DNA from: RGIG4140 sp045638265
GTDB taxonomy: Bacteria > Pseudomonadota > Alphaproteobacteria > CAAHEQ01 > UBA3637
NCBI GenBank assembly: GCA_045638265.1
Contig: JAZUBA010000044.1
Span: forward strand, 62,001 to 126,000
Reading direction: 5' to 3'
Length of the DNA: 64,000 bases
The notes under the pieces were generated by a model, which saw only the letters and a program-made list of their open reading frames with translations, was not told the origin of the DNA and did not search any database. Each line of letters opens with the position of its first letter. The first letter of the stretch is position 1. A program made the position numbers and the translations under genes. Shown piece after piece: positions 52,947 through 60,306 of this stretch.

Positions 52947-54326
52947 TTATAAGTTTGCATCTTTACCATATTCGGAAATAATAATGTTATCAGTGGAAAA
53001 ATTAAAAATATTAATTCCTCGTTCATCAAAATCTTTCAAAATCGTTGAAAATCGTTTTTGGTATTCTTTAAAAAGAATTTCTCCTTTGTGTTTTGCAGCA
53101 TCTTCAAACAAATACATGAGAACTTTGTTTTTGAATGCATCTTTGAATTTTTCCGTAGTTAAAAGGTCGGGTTTTAAAAAATAAGAACCCAATAGTTTAT
53201 CTTCATTGATTCCTATTTCGGTTAGTTTGTTGTTGATTGCATGTCGTAAGTTGTTCCAGTTAATCGTTTGATTTAGATTATTATTTAAGGAGAGTGTTGT
53301 AATTTTATTTTGAATTTTGTCTTCACCAGAATTAATATCTAAATATTTGAAACTCCAACGACGTTTAAAAGCAGTATCCATAGGAAAAACACCTTGGTCA
53401 GCACTATTCATTGTTGCCCAAATATACATGTTAGAGGGAATGTATAATTTGTCTTTAATCAAGGATTGTTCTGTATTTAATGCTTTTTTTATTTCATCAG
53501 AGGGAGTAATAAAATATTCACTTCTACCACTTTTGTCACGATCTAACAGTTGAAATATATCACCAAATACAGCGGCAATATTCGCTCGGTTAATTTCTTC
53601 TATGATTAATAAATATTTTTTGTTCGTATATGTTAGTGCATTTTTTAATATACGTAAAAAAGGACCAAGGATATATTGATATTTGATTGTATCTCCTTCT
53701 GAAACTGGCTTGTAGCAACCTACAAAATCAGCATAAGAATAATCTGGGTGGAAAGTAACTTGTTCAACTTGATTAATATCAATTAGATTATCAAAATGTT
53801 CATCTGAGTTGTTTCTGTTTTGATTGAATAGTTCTTTTTTATCACCTTTTAAAGTATAACTTTTTCCTGTTCCAGGTGCTCCAAAATAGATTAAGTTTCG
53901 TTCAAAAGAATTATCGGATACAGAAATAGATTTGCAAGAATTCAAATACTCATTTTGATTAGGTGCATTTTTATAATATGAGCGCCACTCGTTGATGGTC
54001 ATTTCGATGCCATCAGTTCTTTTATATGTAAAATATGCACCTCCATCAACACCATGATTACTCTTTCTAGATGTTTCTGTTTTTAAAATTACTAACGCTA
54101 ATCCCGCTAAAGTAAAAATACTAAAATCATTTTGAGCATGTGGTCGTTGGTTTATAATTTTATGTTGTTGTATGTATTTAAGATCATTACATTGAATGTA
54201 ATCATTATTTGTATCAATTCTTGTTGCGATATTAGGTATGGTTATATTATTCCTCTTAAATGAAATTTTTGCTCCGATAGGAATATTAGCTTCGTTCATG
54301 ATTGATTTTTTTAATGATGCTGTCAT
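52947..54326 (-). CDS. McrB-like AAA+ NTPase of restriction system
   Basis: I start at the ATG at 54326 behind AAAGGAG; a longer frame from 54365 lacks such a site. The 459-residue protein has an N-terminal DNA-recognition-type region and an AAA_5/McrB domain: Walker A GAPGTGKS at about 149-156, Walker B IIEEINRANIAAVFGD, and the McrB-type ATMNSADQGVFPMDTAFKRRW. McrB hexamers translocate DNA and activate their nuclease partner, here the downstream gene. An 11-bp palindrome (GTATG-A-CATAC) at 54357-54367 near the longer start could be an operator. Confidence 0.88.
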   Translation of the reverse strand: MTASLKKSIMNEANIPIGAKISFKRNNITIPNIATRIDTNNDYIQCNDLKYIQQHKIINQRPHAQNDFSIFTLAGLALVILKTETSRKSNHGVDGGAYFTYKRTDGIEMTINEWRSYYKNAPNQNEYLNSCKSISVSDNSFERNLIYFGAPGTGKSYTLKGDKKELFNQNRNNSDEHFDNLIDINQVEQVTFHPDYSYADFVGCYKPVSEGDTIKYQYILGPFLRILKNALTYTNKKYLLIIEEINRANIAAVFGDIFQLLDRDKSGRSEYFITPSDEIKKALNTEQSLIKDKLYIPSNMYIWATMNSADQGVFPMDTAFKRRWSFKYLDINSGEDKIQNKITTLSLNNNLNQTINWNNLRHAINNKLTEIGINEDKLLGSYFLKPDLLTTEKFKDAFKNKVLMYLFEDAAKHKGEILFKEYQKRFSTILKDFDERGINIFNFSTDNIIISEYGKDANL

Positions 54327-54486
54327 TTTTAAATCTCCTTTTGTTTGTGATATATCGTATGACATACAATTATAAATGTCAAGTCTATCTCTAGAAGCAT
54401 TAAAATTATATCTAAAACAAATATATTAAAAATAATATTGAATAAAAAATCTTTTAATTTTAAAGAAAATATGTTACACAAATATT

Positions 54487-55200
54487 ATGCAAAAAATTGT
54501 TATATTGACAGGTGCCGGTATTAGTGCTGAAAGTGGTTTGTCTACGTTCAGAACAAATAATGGTTTATGGAATAATTATAAAGTTGAAGATGTGGCAACC
54601 ATAGATGCTTTTGAACGTCATCCGGATATAGTGCATGAATTTTATAATGAATTACGATTCGTTATGCAAAAGGCACAACCAAATAAAGCTCATCGTGCAA
54701 TTTCTATGTTGCAAAGTGAATTGTTAGATGCTGAAATTTATGTGATGACTCAAAATGTTGATTTATTACATGAGAAAGCCGGAAATAAAAATGTATATCA
54801 TATTCATGGTAGAATTGACGAATGTGTTTGTATGAGCTGTGGTCAAATTAGCAAAGTAGGTGGAGCTGTTAGCAGTGATGATATCTGTCCTTCATGTAAA
54901 ATAATGGGAATGTTGAAACCAAATGTTGTTTTTTTTGGTGAAATGCCTCAGTATTTGAACAAAGTGGAAAAATTATTAATTGAGTGTGATAAATTTATTG
55001 CAATAGGAACATCTGGGGAGGTATATCCGGCGGCTGGTTTTGTAGAAACAGCAAAAAATAATGGGGCGGAAACCTATTTGTTTAATTTGGATACAGTTAA
55101 AAACAGCAATTTGTTTGACTGTCATTTTTATGGAAAAGCCTCTGAAACATTTGTAAAATTTGCTGAAAATTTACTTGTTCAAAACGATTCAAAATTGTAA
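54487..55200 (+). CDS. cobB: SIR2-family NAD-dependent protein deacylase (CobB-like)
   Basis: The 237-residue protein matches bacterial CobB: GAGISAESGLSTFR at 9-22, TQNVD at 88-92, catalytic His107 in VYHIHG, and a zinc site C115-C118 with C134-C137. It removes acyl groups from lysines, producing nicotinamide and O-acyl-ADP-ribose. Where CobB desuccinylases have Tyr-x-x-Arg (FYNAR), the sequence reads FYNELR, so the Arg is shifted by one; substrate preference is uncertain. No ribosome site is obvious and the start lies close to an AT-rich -10-like sequence. Confidence 0.92.
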   Translation: MQKIVILTGAGISAESGLSTFRTNNGLWNNYKVEDVATIDAFERHPDIVHEFYNELRFVMQKAQPNKAHRAISMLQSELLDAEIYVMTQNVDLLHEKAGNKNVYHIHGRIDECVCMSCGQISKVGGAVSSDDICPSCKIMGMLKPNVVFFGEMPQYLNKVEKLLIECDKFIAIGTSGEVYPAAGFVETAKNNGAETYLFNLDTVKNSNLFDCHFYGKASETFVKFAENLLVQNDSKL

Positions 55201-55210
55201 TAATAATTAT

Positions 55211-55918
55211 TCAATTTGTTACATTAAATCTATGAGTTGCTTGATTTTTTTCGTTAATTGTTTTTGTTAGTGTAAATCGGGCATGGTTGTGAAAAGCATC
55301 TTTTTGACCGTTTTCAATCCATATTGTTAAATTATCAATAATATCAGTTATATTTTGAACAATATTTTTTTTCAATTTAAGAGATTTGAGGTTGTTTTTT
55401 TGCGTTAAGTCTTTTATTAAATACGTTGTTTCCTTAATAATAGAGAGGATGGCTGAAATTTGTTGTTCGGATAAAATTTCTAACGATGTTTGTTTGTGTA
55501 TAATGGTTAGAAGTTGTTTTTTAATATCTTCCGGTATTTGAATTTGATAGGTATGTAATGTTAATTGATGACTGATTTCATTGGTTTCAAGTTCTAAAAA
55601 GTCGTCTAAATCCGAAGTGTTTTGAGGTGTGGGTATTTGTAACAATGAACAGATAAAACGGATAAGCTCAAGAAGTTGGGTGTTGATTTCAAATGTAACG
55701 CTTTCAAAGATAGAATTATGTAAATTACGGGACGTTATTTTGTTGATGACATCATAAAAAATAAAAACTAAAGGAATACTGATTAATCCGGATGCAATAT
55801 TAATCAGTAGGTTGTTTAGTCCGGAGTCCTTTACTAGTTTTTCGGTGAATATATACATAATAACACCCATCATAAAGGCAACTAAAAAGGGTAAAATTTT
55901 AATTAATAATTTTTTCAT
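55211..55918 (-). CDS. Membrane protein with two N-terminal helices, unknown
   Basis: The 235-residue protein has membrane helices at about 7-25 (IKILPFLVAFMMGVIMYIF) and 37-60, then a soluble helical region to the C-terminus (LLELIRFICSLL; QQISAILSIIKETTYLIKDL). No family is recognised. It is convergent with the sirtuin gene, with only ten bases between stops, and divergent from bcp. Confidence 0.75.
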   Translation of the reverse strand: MKKLLIKILPFLVAFMMGVIMYIFTEKLVKDSGLNNLLINIASGLISIPLVFIFYDVINKITSRNLHNSIFESVTFEINTQLLELIRFICSLLQIPTPQNTSDLDDFLELETNEISHQLTLHTYQIQIPEDIKKQLLTIIHKQTSLEILSEQQISAILSIIKETTYLIKDLTQKNNLKSLKLKKNIVQNITDIIDNLTIWIENGQKDAFHNHARFTLTKTINEKNQATHRFNVTN

Positions 55919-55980
55919 AAAATAGATATGGAGAGTAATTCGGGTATGTCAAGATACAAAACGTATCAGTTAAAAGATGC

Positions 55981-56008
55981 TTGACATTTTGTCGTATCAA
56001 ATATATGT
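55981..56008 (+). promoter_or_regulatory. Candidate bcp promoter
   Basis: TTGACA followed at 15-16 bases by TATATG/ATATGT, about 37 bases before the ATG. The -35 is perfect and the -10 weak. Confidence 0.5.
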
Positions 56009-56044
56009 GTAAATAGATTGATAACTAATTGAAAAGGAGTGATT

Positions 56045-56503
56045 ATGTCAAATATTCAACTATCTGGTATTACGCAAGACGGACAAGAAAAAAATTTTTC
56101 ATTGGCAGATTTTAAAGGAGAAAGAGTATTGTTGTATTTTTATCCGAAAGATAATACATCCGGTTGTACAAAAGAGGCGTGTGATTTTAGAGATAATATG
56201 AATCGTTTAACCGGTTATGTTAAAGTTGTTGGTGTTAGTCCGGACAGTATTAAAAGTCATCAAAAGTTTCAGGAAACACAACATTTAAATTTTATCTTGT
56301 TGTCAGATACAATGCATGCGTTGGCAGAACGATATGATGTTTGGAAAGAAAAATCAATGTATGGTCGTAAATATATGGGGATTGAACGTTCTACATTTAT
56401 TTTGGATAAAGATGGAAATGTTGAAAAGGAATGGCGTAAAGTGAAGGTCCCAGGTCATGTGGATGAAGTGATGACATATTTGAAAAATAATCCGAAAGAC
56501 TAA
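56045..56503 (+). CDS. bcp: Peroxiredoxin Bcp (thioredoxin-dependent thiol peroxidase)
   Basis: Reduces hydroperoxides using thioredoxin. I start at ATG 56045, five bases after AAAAGGAG; a GTG at 56039 lies in that ribosome site. The 152-residue chain has the peroxidatic Cys41 in YPKDNTSGCTKEACDF with resolving Cys46, and the later GIERSTFILDKDGNV. Both cysteines are in the usual 2-Cys Bcp arrangement. Confidence 0.95.
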   Translation: MSNIQLSGITQDGQEKNFSLADFKGERVLLYFYPKDNTSGCTKEACDFRDNMNRLTGYVKVVGVSPDSIKSHQKFQETQHLNFILLSDTMHALAERYDVWKEKSMYGRKYMGIERSTFILDKDGNVEKEWRKVKVPGHVDEVMTYLKNNPKD

Positions 56504-56532
56504 AATTTTATTTTATCGTTAAATCAGATTTG

Positions 56533-56561
56533 TTGACAATGCATTTATCCTGTTGTATATT
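56533..56561 (+). promoter_or_regulatory. Near-consensus promoter giving a probably leaderless transcript
   Basis: TTGACA, 17-bp spacer, TATATT. The -10 ends at 56561 and the ATG of the next gene is at 56568, exactly where transcription should begin. No ribosome site is present. Confidence 0.8.
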
Positions 56562-56567
56562 ATTAAA

Positions 56568-57104
56568 ATGACAGAATTAATGCGTTTTTCAGATATTGAG
56601 CGTTTATGTCCGAAAGATTGTAAATTTTTATTTAAAAAAGAAAATATCGGACTTTTTTTGTGTATTGCTTATACTCGTTTTTTAGAAAATGACAAAAACG
56701 GTTTTCCGTTACGATGTGTGTTATGCGGGAGTGAGCACAAACCGACAAATTTGACGGTTTTAACACAATTATATGATAAGGTACGTAAAACATCTCCTGA
56801 TTTATTATCAAATGAACAATGGAATATTTTAACGAATCTTTTTCAGGTTTTAGATGGATCAGAGCAAGAAATGATGATGATTATTTTGTCAAATCAAGAT
56901 ACGTGTCAGAAGTTTTTAAAAGAGTTTCAAAATCAACCATTAGATAATGATTTGTTAGCAAATACCAGAGCTGTTCTTAATGGTTGTGGAAATGAAGCAA
57001 TGGCTGACAAAGACTTAAAAGAGTTGAAACGATTGATGCTTTTAAGGAGAAGTGCAGAAAATGTATCGGCATTGTTATTGAAACAACAGCTGAATGAACG
57101 ATAA
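56568..57104 (+). CDS. Small cytoplasmic protein, unknown
   Basis: A 178-residue protein starting at ATG 56568 (upstream TTG 56553 lies within the promoter). It has one CxxC pair in RCVLCGSEHKP and further cysteines, then helical sequence (NEQWNILTNLFQVLDGSEQEMMMIILSNQDTCQKFLKEF). No family is recognised. It lies 12 bases before a histidine phosphatase gene and may share its transcript. Confidence 0.75.
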   Translation: MTELMRFSDIERLCPKDCKFLFKKENIGLFLCIAYTRFLENDKNGFPLRCVLCGSEHKPTNLTVLTQLYDKVRKTSPDLLSNEQWNILTNLFQVLDGSEQEMMMIILSNQDTCQKFLKEFQNQPLDNDLLANTRAVLNGCGNEAMADKDLKELKRLMLLRRSAENVSALLLKQQLNER

Positions 57105-57116
57105 AAGGGTTGTAAA

Positions 57117-57704
57117 ATGAAACATATATATTTTTTTCGGCATGGGGAAACAGTATTAAATGCACAAGGTATTTTGCAGGGATATACGTTTTTTCCTGAA
57201 TTAAATGAAAATGGTATTAAACAAGCGCAAACAATTGCGTATAAATTAAAAGATATTCCTTTGCAGGTTATTTATTCATCACCTTTAAAACGAGCACGTC
57301 AAACGGCTGATATTGTCAATACGCAATTTGATGTACCGATTATTGAAGATGACCATTTAAAAGAAATGTGTTTGGGTGATTTAGAGGGTATGACAATTTG
57401 TGATGCAAAAGCAAAATATCCGGAAGTTATGGATACATTTTTTTCGGATGATGAATCAAGAATTGAAAATCGTTGTCCTAATGGTGAAAGTTTTAAAGAA
57501 TTGGGCGAACGAATTAAAGATTTTTTGGATGATGTTATTTGTTCTTGTTCCGAAGAATATATTGGTATAGCTGGTCATGGAATGTTGTTAAAATATGCTA
57601 TTTATAGTTGTGGTTCTCGTTTGATGTACGGTGCACCTGAAAATGCGGCTGTTGCACATTTTACATATCAGGACAATCAATGGTGTTTTTGTGGATTTAT
57701 TTAA
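57117..57704 (+). CDS. Histidine phosphatase family protein (phosphoglycerate mutase-like)
   Basis: The 195-residue enzyme shows the phosphohistidine RHG motif (FFRHGETVLNAQG, His9), SSPLKRARQTADI, EMCLGDLEGM and the second catalytic His in IGIAGHGMLLKYA. Such proteins act on phosphorylated small molecules or sugars; substrate cannot be told. An AAAAGGG ribosome site precedes the ATG. The gene ends overlapping the tail of the convergent Nudix gene by eight bases. Confidence 0.9.
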   Translation: MKHIYFFRHGETVLNAQGILQGYTFFPELNENGIKQAQTIAYKLKDIPLQVIYSSPLKRARQTADIVNTQFDVPIIEDDHLKEMCLGDLEGMTICDAKAKYPEVMDTFFSDDESRIENRCPNGESFKELGERIKDFLDDVICSCSEEYIGIAGHGMLLKYAIYSCGSRLMYGAPENAAVAHFTYQDNQWCFCGFI

Positions 57705-58230
57705 AACTATCTATGTAATTTTTTAACAATATTAAAGAGTTTAGACGATTAGCATAATGATGAGAATCATTTTTTATATTCTCATAAAGTTCGTTTATGT
57801 TTATCCACATAATATCTGTAACTTCGTTGTCTTGAAATGTAAATTTTTGGTTGTTTTTCACTTTTAGCAGGTAAATTCCCAGTAATTCTTTGTTTTTGTT
57901 TTGTTGAGAAATATAACGAATTTCTCCTAGTTTAATTAAATCATTTTCAGATATTTTGAGTCCTAGTTCTTCATAGCCTTCTTTAATGATATTTGCAATT
58001 TGAATATTTTGTTGTAATGTTTGAGAACAATGCCCGCCAAAAGAAACATCCCATTTGCCGGCACTTTTATCTTTTGTGAATGCACGTCTTTGAATAAGTA
58101 CTTGTCCGGATTCATTGATAATCCAACATTGAACGGCTAAATGCAAAATTCCTTTTTGATGGATTTCAGAACGTTTTGTTAAATTTTGAATAATGCCGTT
58201 TTCAGTTAAAGTGTATATTTGTTCAGACAT
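57697..58230 (-). CDS. Nudix hydrolase (IPP isomerase / YfcD-like) with degenerate Nudix box
   Basis: I start at ATG 58230, nine bases after AAAGGAG; the ATG at 58239 touches the ribosome site. The 177-residue protein resembles the IDI/YfcD branch: LHLAVQCWIINESGQVLIQRRA and KWDVSFGGHCSQT. The Nudix box reads GGHC...IIKEGYEELG: the central Arg is Lys and the first Glu is missing, so metal binding may be altered. No isoprenoid genes are nearby. A nucleotide or diphosphate pyrophosphohydrolase role is the general expectation. Confidence 0.85.
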   Translation of the reverse strand: MSEQIYTLTENGIIQNLTKRSEIHQKGILHLAVQCWIINESGQVLIQRRAFTKDKSAGKWDVSFGGHCSQTLQQNIQIANIIKEGYEELGLKISENDLIKLGEIRYISQQNKNKELLGIYLLKVKNNQKFTFQDNEVTDIMWININELYENIKNDSHHYANRLNSLILLKNYIDSFK

Positions 58231-58257
58231 AAAGCACATCTCCTTTGTTTGTACTAT

Positions 58258-58289
58258 ACAAAAAAACCACCTTTTCAGGTGGTTTTAAA
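58258..58289 (-). terminator. Terminator of tRNA-Lys (and between Nudix and tRNA)
   Basis: AAAACCACC / GGTGGTTTT hairpin with T-run on the minus strand. Confidence 0.75.
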
Positions 58290-58290
58290 A

Positions 58291-58366
58291 TGGTGAGCGC
58301 GCTGGGATTCGAACCCAGGGCCACCTGATTAAAAGTCAGGTGCTCTACCAGCTGAGCTACGCACTC
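58291..58366 (-). tRNA. tRNA-Lys(TTT)
   Basis: On the minus strand: acceptor stem GAGTGCG / CGCGCTC with one G-T pair, anticodon loop ACTTTTA with anticodon TTT, T arm CTGGGTTCGAATCCCAG, encoded CCA. Intact; no integration is seen beside it. Confidence 0.96.
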
Positions 58367-58387
58367 ACAGGCTCAACATAGTTAGGT

Positions 58388-58416
58388 TTTATATACCATA
58401 TTTTTCAACTTGTCAA
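58388..58416 (-). promoter_or_regulatory. tRNA-Lys promoter
   Basis: Minus-strand TTGACA, 17-bp spacer, TATAAA, about 20 bases before the tRNA 5' end. Confidence 0.8.
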
Positions 58417-58531
58417 TACTTTTTTTTGTTTTTTTTCATTTTTTTTCTAACTTATTATTTTTCTTGCAAAAGTTGATGTAACCTGATATGCTGATAAAAA
58501 TTTTTTTACTGTGTGGATACAGGGTGAATAT

Positions 58532-59005
58532 ATGTTAAATAAAAAATATAAATTTCTTATTTGTTGTTTGATTGTGCTTTTTGCATTTATGCTGGGAAAA
58601 GTTGGATATAGTGCTTATCAGATTCATAAAGTCCAACGATTTGTGCGTGATTTTCAAAATCTTTATTCGCAGTCAATGGAAAAATATACTTATAAAAAAT
58701 TAAAAGATGATATTTCTTTTGTAGAGGTTGGACGTGTTCCTTCGTTTGCCTGTTATAAATTAATTCATGCATATTTTCCATACCCGCATCGTTTTTATAT
58801 AAATAATCAATATGTTTCTTCAGTAGATGCAAAAGAATGGTGCTATCGTCATTCAACGGTAGATATGATTTTTCAATTTTCATTTAATAAATGGTCTTAT
58901 GCTCATCGTTTAGAGTGTGAAAATAATGATGATTGCCGAAAAGGATATTGTCATTTAGGTTTTTGTATGGAATCGATTGTTGTATCTGATTCGAATCCGT
59001 TGTAA
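58532..59005 (+). CDS. Membrane-anchored protein with cysteine-rich C-terminal module
   Basis: I start at ATG 58532, seven bases after AGGG; a GTG at 58511 would lengthen it by seven residues. The 157-residue protein has one N-terminal membrane helix (about 8-28) and a periplasmic domain with cysteines. Its end carries a compact module CENNDDCRKGYCHLGFC (about 130-146), four Cys within 17 residues. A related Cys-rich ending (CVDNEDCESCC) occurs in the pilin-like gene at 63349. Such modules are disulphide-knotted in other proteins. No function is known to me. Confidence 0.75.
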   Translation: MLNKKYKFLICCLIVLFAFMLGKVGYSAYQIHKVQRFVRDFQNLYSQSMEKYTYKKLKDDISFVEVGRVPSFACYKLIHAYFPYPHRFYINNQYVSSVDAKEWCYRHSTVDMIFQFSFNKWSYAHRLECENNDDCRKGYCHLGFCMESIVVSDSNPL

Positions 59006-59019
59006 TTTTTTATTTTTCA

Positions 59020-59047
59020 TTGACATTTTTTTATTTTTGCGTATGAT
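59020..59047 (+). promoter_or_regulatory. lptG promoter
   Basis: TTGACA, 16-bp spacer, TATGAT, ending 22 bases before the ATG at 59070. It shows that lptG is independently transcribed here. Confidence 0.8.
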
Positions 59048-59069
59048 AACAAAATGTTAGGAATACAAT

Positions 59070-60170
59070 ATGAATCTTATTTTATTTAAATACATTTTAA
59101 AGCATTATGTTCTTATTTTCTTTGCAACATTATTTGCATTGACGGCTATTGTATTGTTGTTTGACGTAATTGAATTATTGCGTTCCGCTGCCAAACGTGA
59201 AAATATTGCTTTTTTAGATATTTTGGTTTTAGGTGTTTTAAAATCACCTCAAATGATTCATATTATATTGCCCTTTGTTACTTTAATTGCGGGTGTTATT
59301 TTCTTTTTAAAATATAGTGCATCGTCTGAATTAATAGTTATGCGTTCTGTCGGGTTATCCGTTTGGAATTTTTTAACGCCGATTATTGCTTTTGTGTTTT
59401 TGTTAGGTGTTTTTGATATTACCATTTTTAACCCGTTTTCTGCTATGACGGCAAAGCAATTTGAACGTTTAGAAGAGCGAGTCGGAATGACAAGTTCTCA
59501 TCCGTTTTCATGGTCTGAAAATGGATTGTGGTTGCGTGAAGCTGAAGAAAATCAAACTGTTGTATTAAGGGCAGGACGTGTTCGTCAAAAAGACAACGAT
59601 GTTGTTTTAGACAGAGTTTCTGTTTTTATTCTCAATCCTGAGGGTTTGTTGTTGAAGCAAATTGAAGGAAATACGGCGATTTTAATGAAAGGTGTTTTAA
59701 CGTTTCCAAACGCATTTGTTATTAATCCGGTAACAGAAGAAGCCGAAACAAAGAGAATTGAAAGTGTTAAAACCAGTTTTAATTTGGAACGGATATTAGA
59801 GCGTTTTGATGAACCGAGGACAATGTCATTTTGGCGTTTTCCCCGATTCATACAATTTTTGAAAGATTCGGGCTTTACAACGGCAGAACATACCATGTAT
59901 TTTCATGAATTAATAGCTTATCCGATTATGATGGTTGCTATGTTATTCATTGCAGCTGTTTTCACATTACCTCCGACAACACGGCAAGGAAAAGGTTTGT
60001 TGCGAATCGTTTTGGCTGTATTGTTTGGTTTTATTCTTTACTTTTTGGGACGTGTAACTAATGTGTTGGGATTATCACAAAGTTTGCCTTACTTATTGGC
60101 TGCTTGGGGACCCTCCTTAGTGTGTATTCCTTTGTGTGTATCGGCATTGTTGCATACAGAGGATGGTTAA
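59070..60170 (+). CDS. lptG: LPS export permease LptG
   Basis: Inner-membrane partner of LptF in the LptB2FG transporter. The 366-residue protein has six membrane segments (three N-terminal, three from about 275 on) around a periplasmic domain. HPFSWSENGLWLREAEENQ is an LptG-type motif, and MRSVGLSVWNFLTPI is the conserved cytoplasmic coupling region. In most Alphaproteobacteria lptG sits between lptF and lptD; here it is 55 kb away and lptF and lptD are joined. Confidence 0.9.
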   Translation: MNLILFKYILKHYVLIFFATLFALTAIVLLFDVIELLRSAAKRENIAFLDILVLGVLKSPQMIHIILPFVTLIAGVIFFLKYSASSELIVMRSVGLSVWNFLTPIIAFVFLLGVFDITIFNPFSAMTAKQFERLEERVGMTSSHPFSWSENGLWLREAEENQTVVLRAGRVRQKDNDVVLDRVSVFILNPEGLLLKQIEGNTAILMKGVLTFPNAFVINPVTEEAETKRIESVKTSFNLERILERFDEPRTMSFWRFPRFIQFLKDSGFTTAEHTMYFHELIAYPIMMVAMLFIAAVFTLPPTTRQGKGLLRIVLAVLFGFILYFLGRVTNVLGLSQSLPYLLAAWGPSLVCIPLCVSALLHTEDG

Positions 60171-60193
60171 TTTTCTTGTAAATATAGGATATT

Positions 60194-60222
60194 AAACAGG
60201 CAAAATCTTGCCTGTTTTTTTT
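60194..60222 (+). terminator. lptG terminator
   Basis: AAACAGGCAA / TTGCCTGTTT perfect stem followed by eight Ts. Confidence 0.85.
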
Positions 60223-60247
60223 GTGATTTGTGTTATTGTGAAAAATG

Positions 60248-60276
60248 TTGACAATTTATTGCTTTTTTGATATAAT
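60248..60276 (+). promoter_or_regulatory. Consensus sigma-70 promoter of the HExxH gene
   Basis: Perfect TTGACA, 17-bp spacer, perfect TATAAT. Its start lies about 25 bases before the ATG at 60307, which has an AAAGGA ribosome site. Confidence 0.9.
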
Positions 60277-60306
60277 TTAATCAGACTAGACACAAAGGAT
60301 AAAGCA

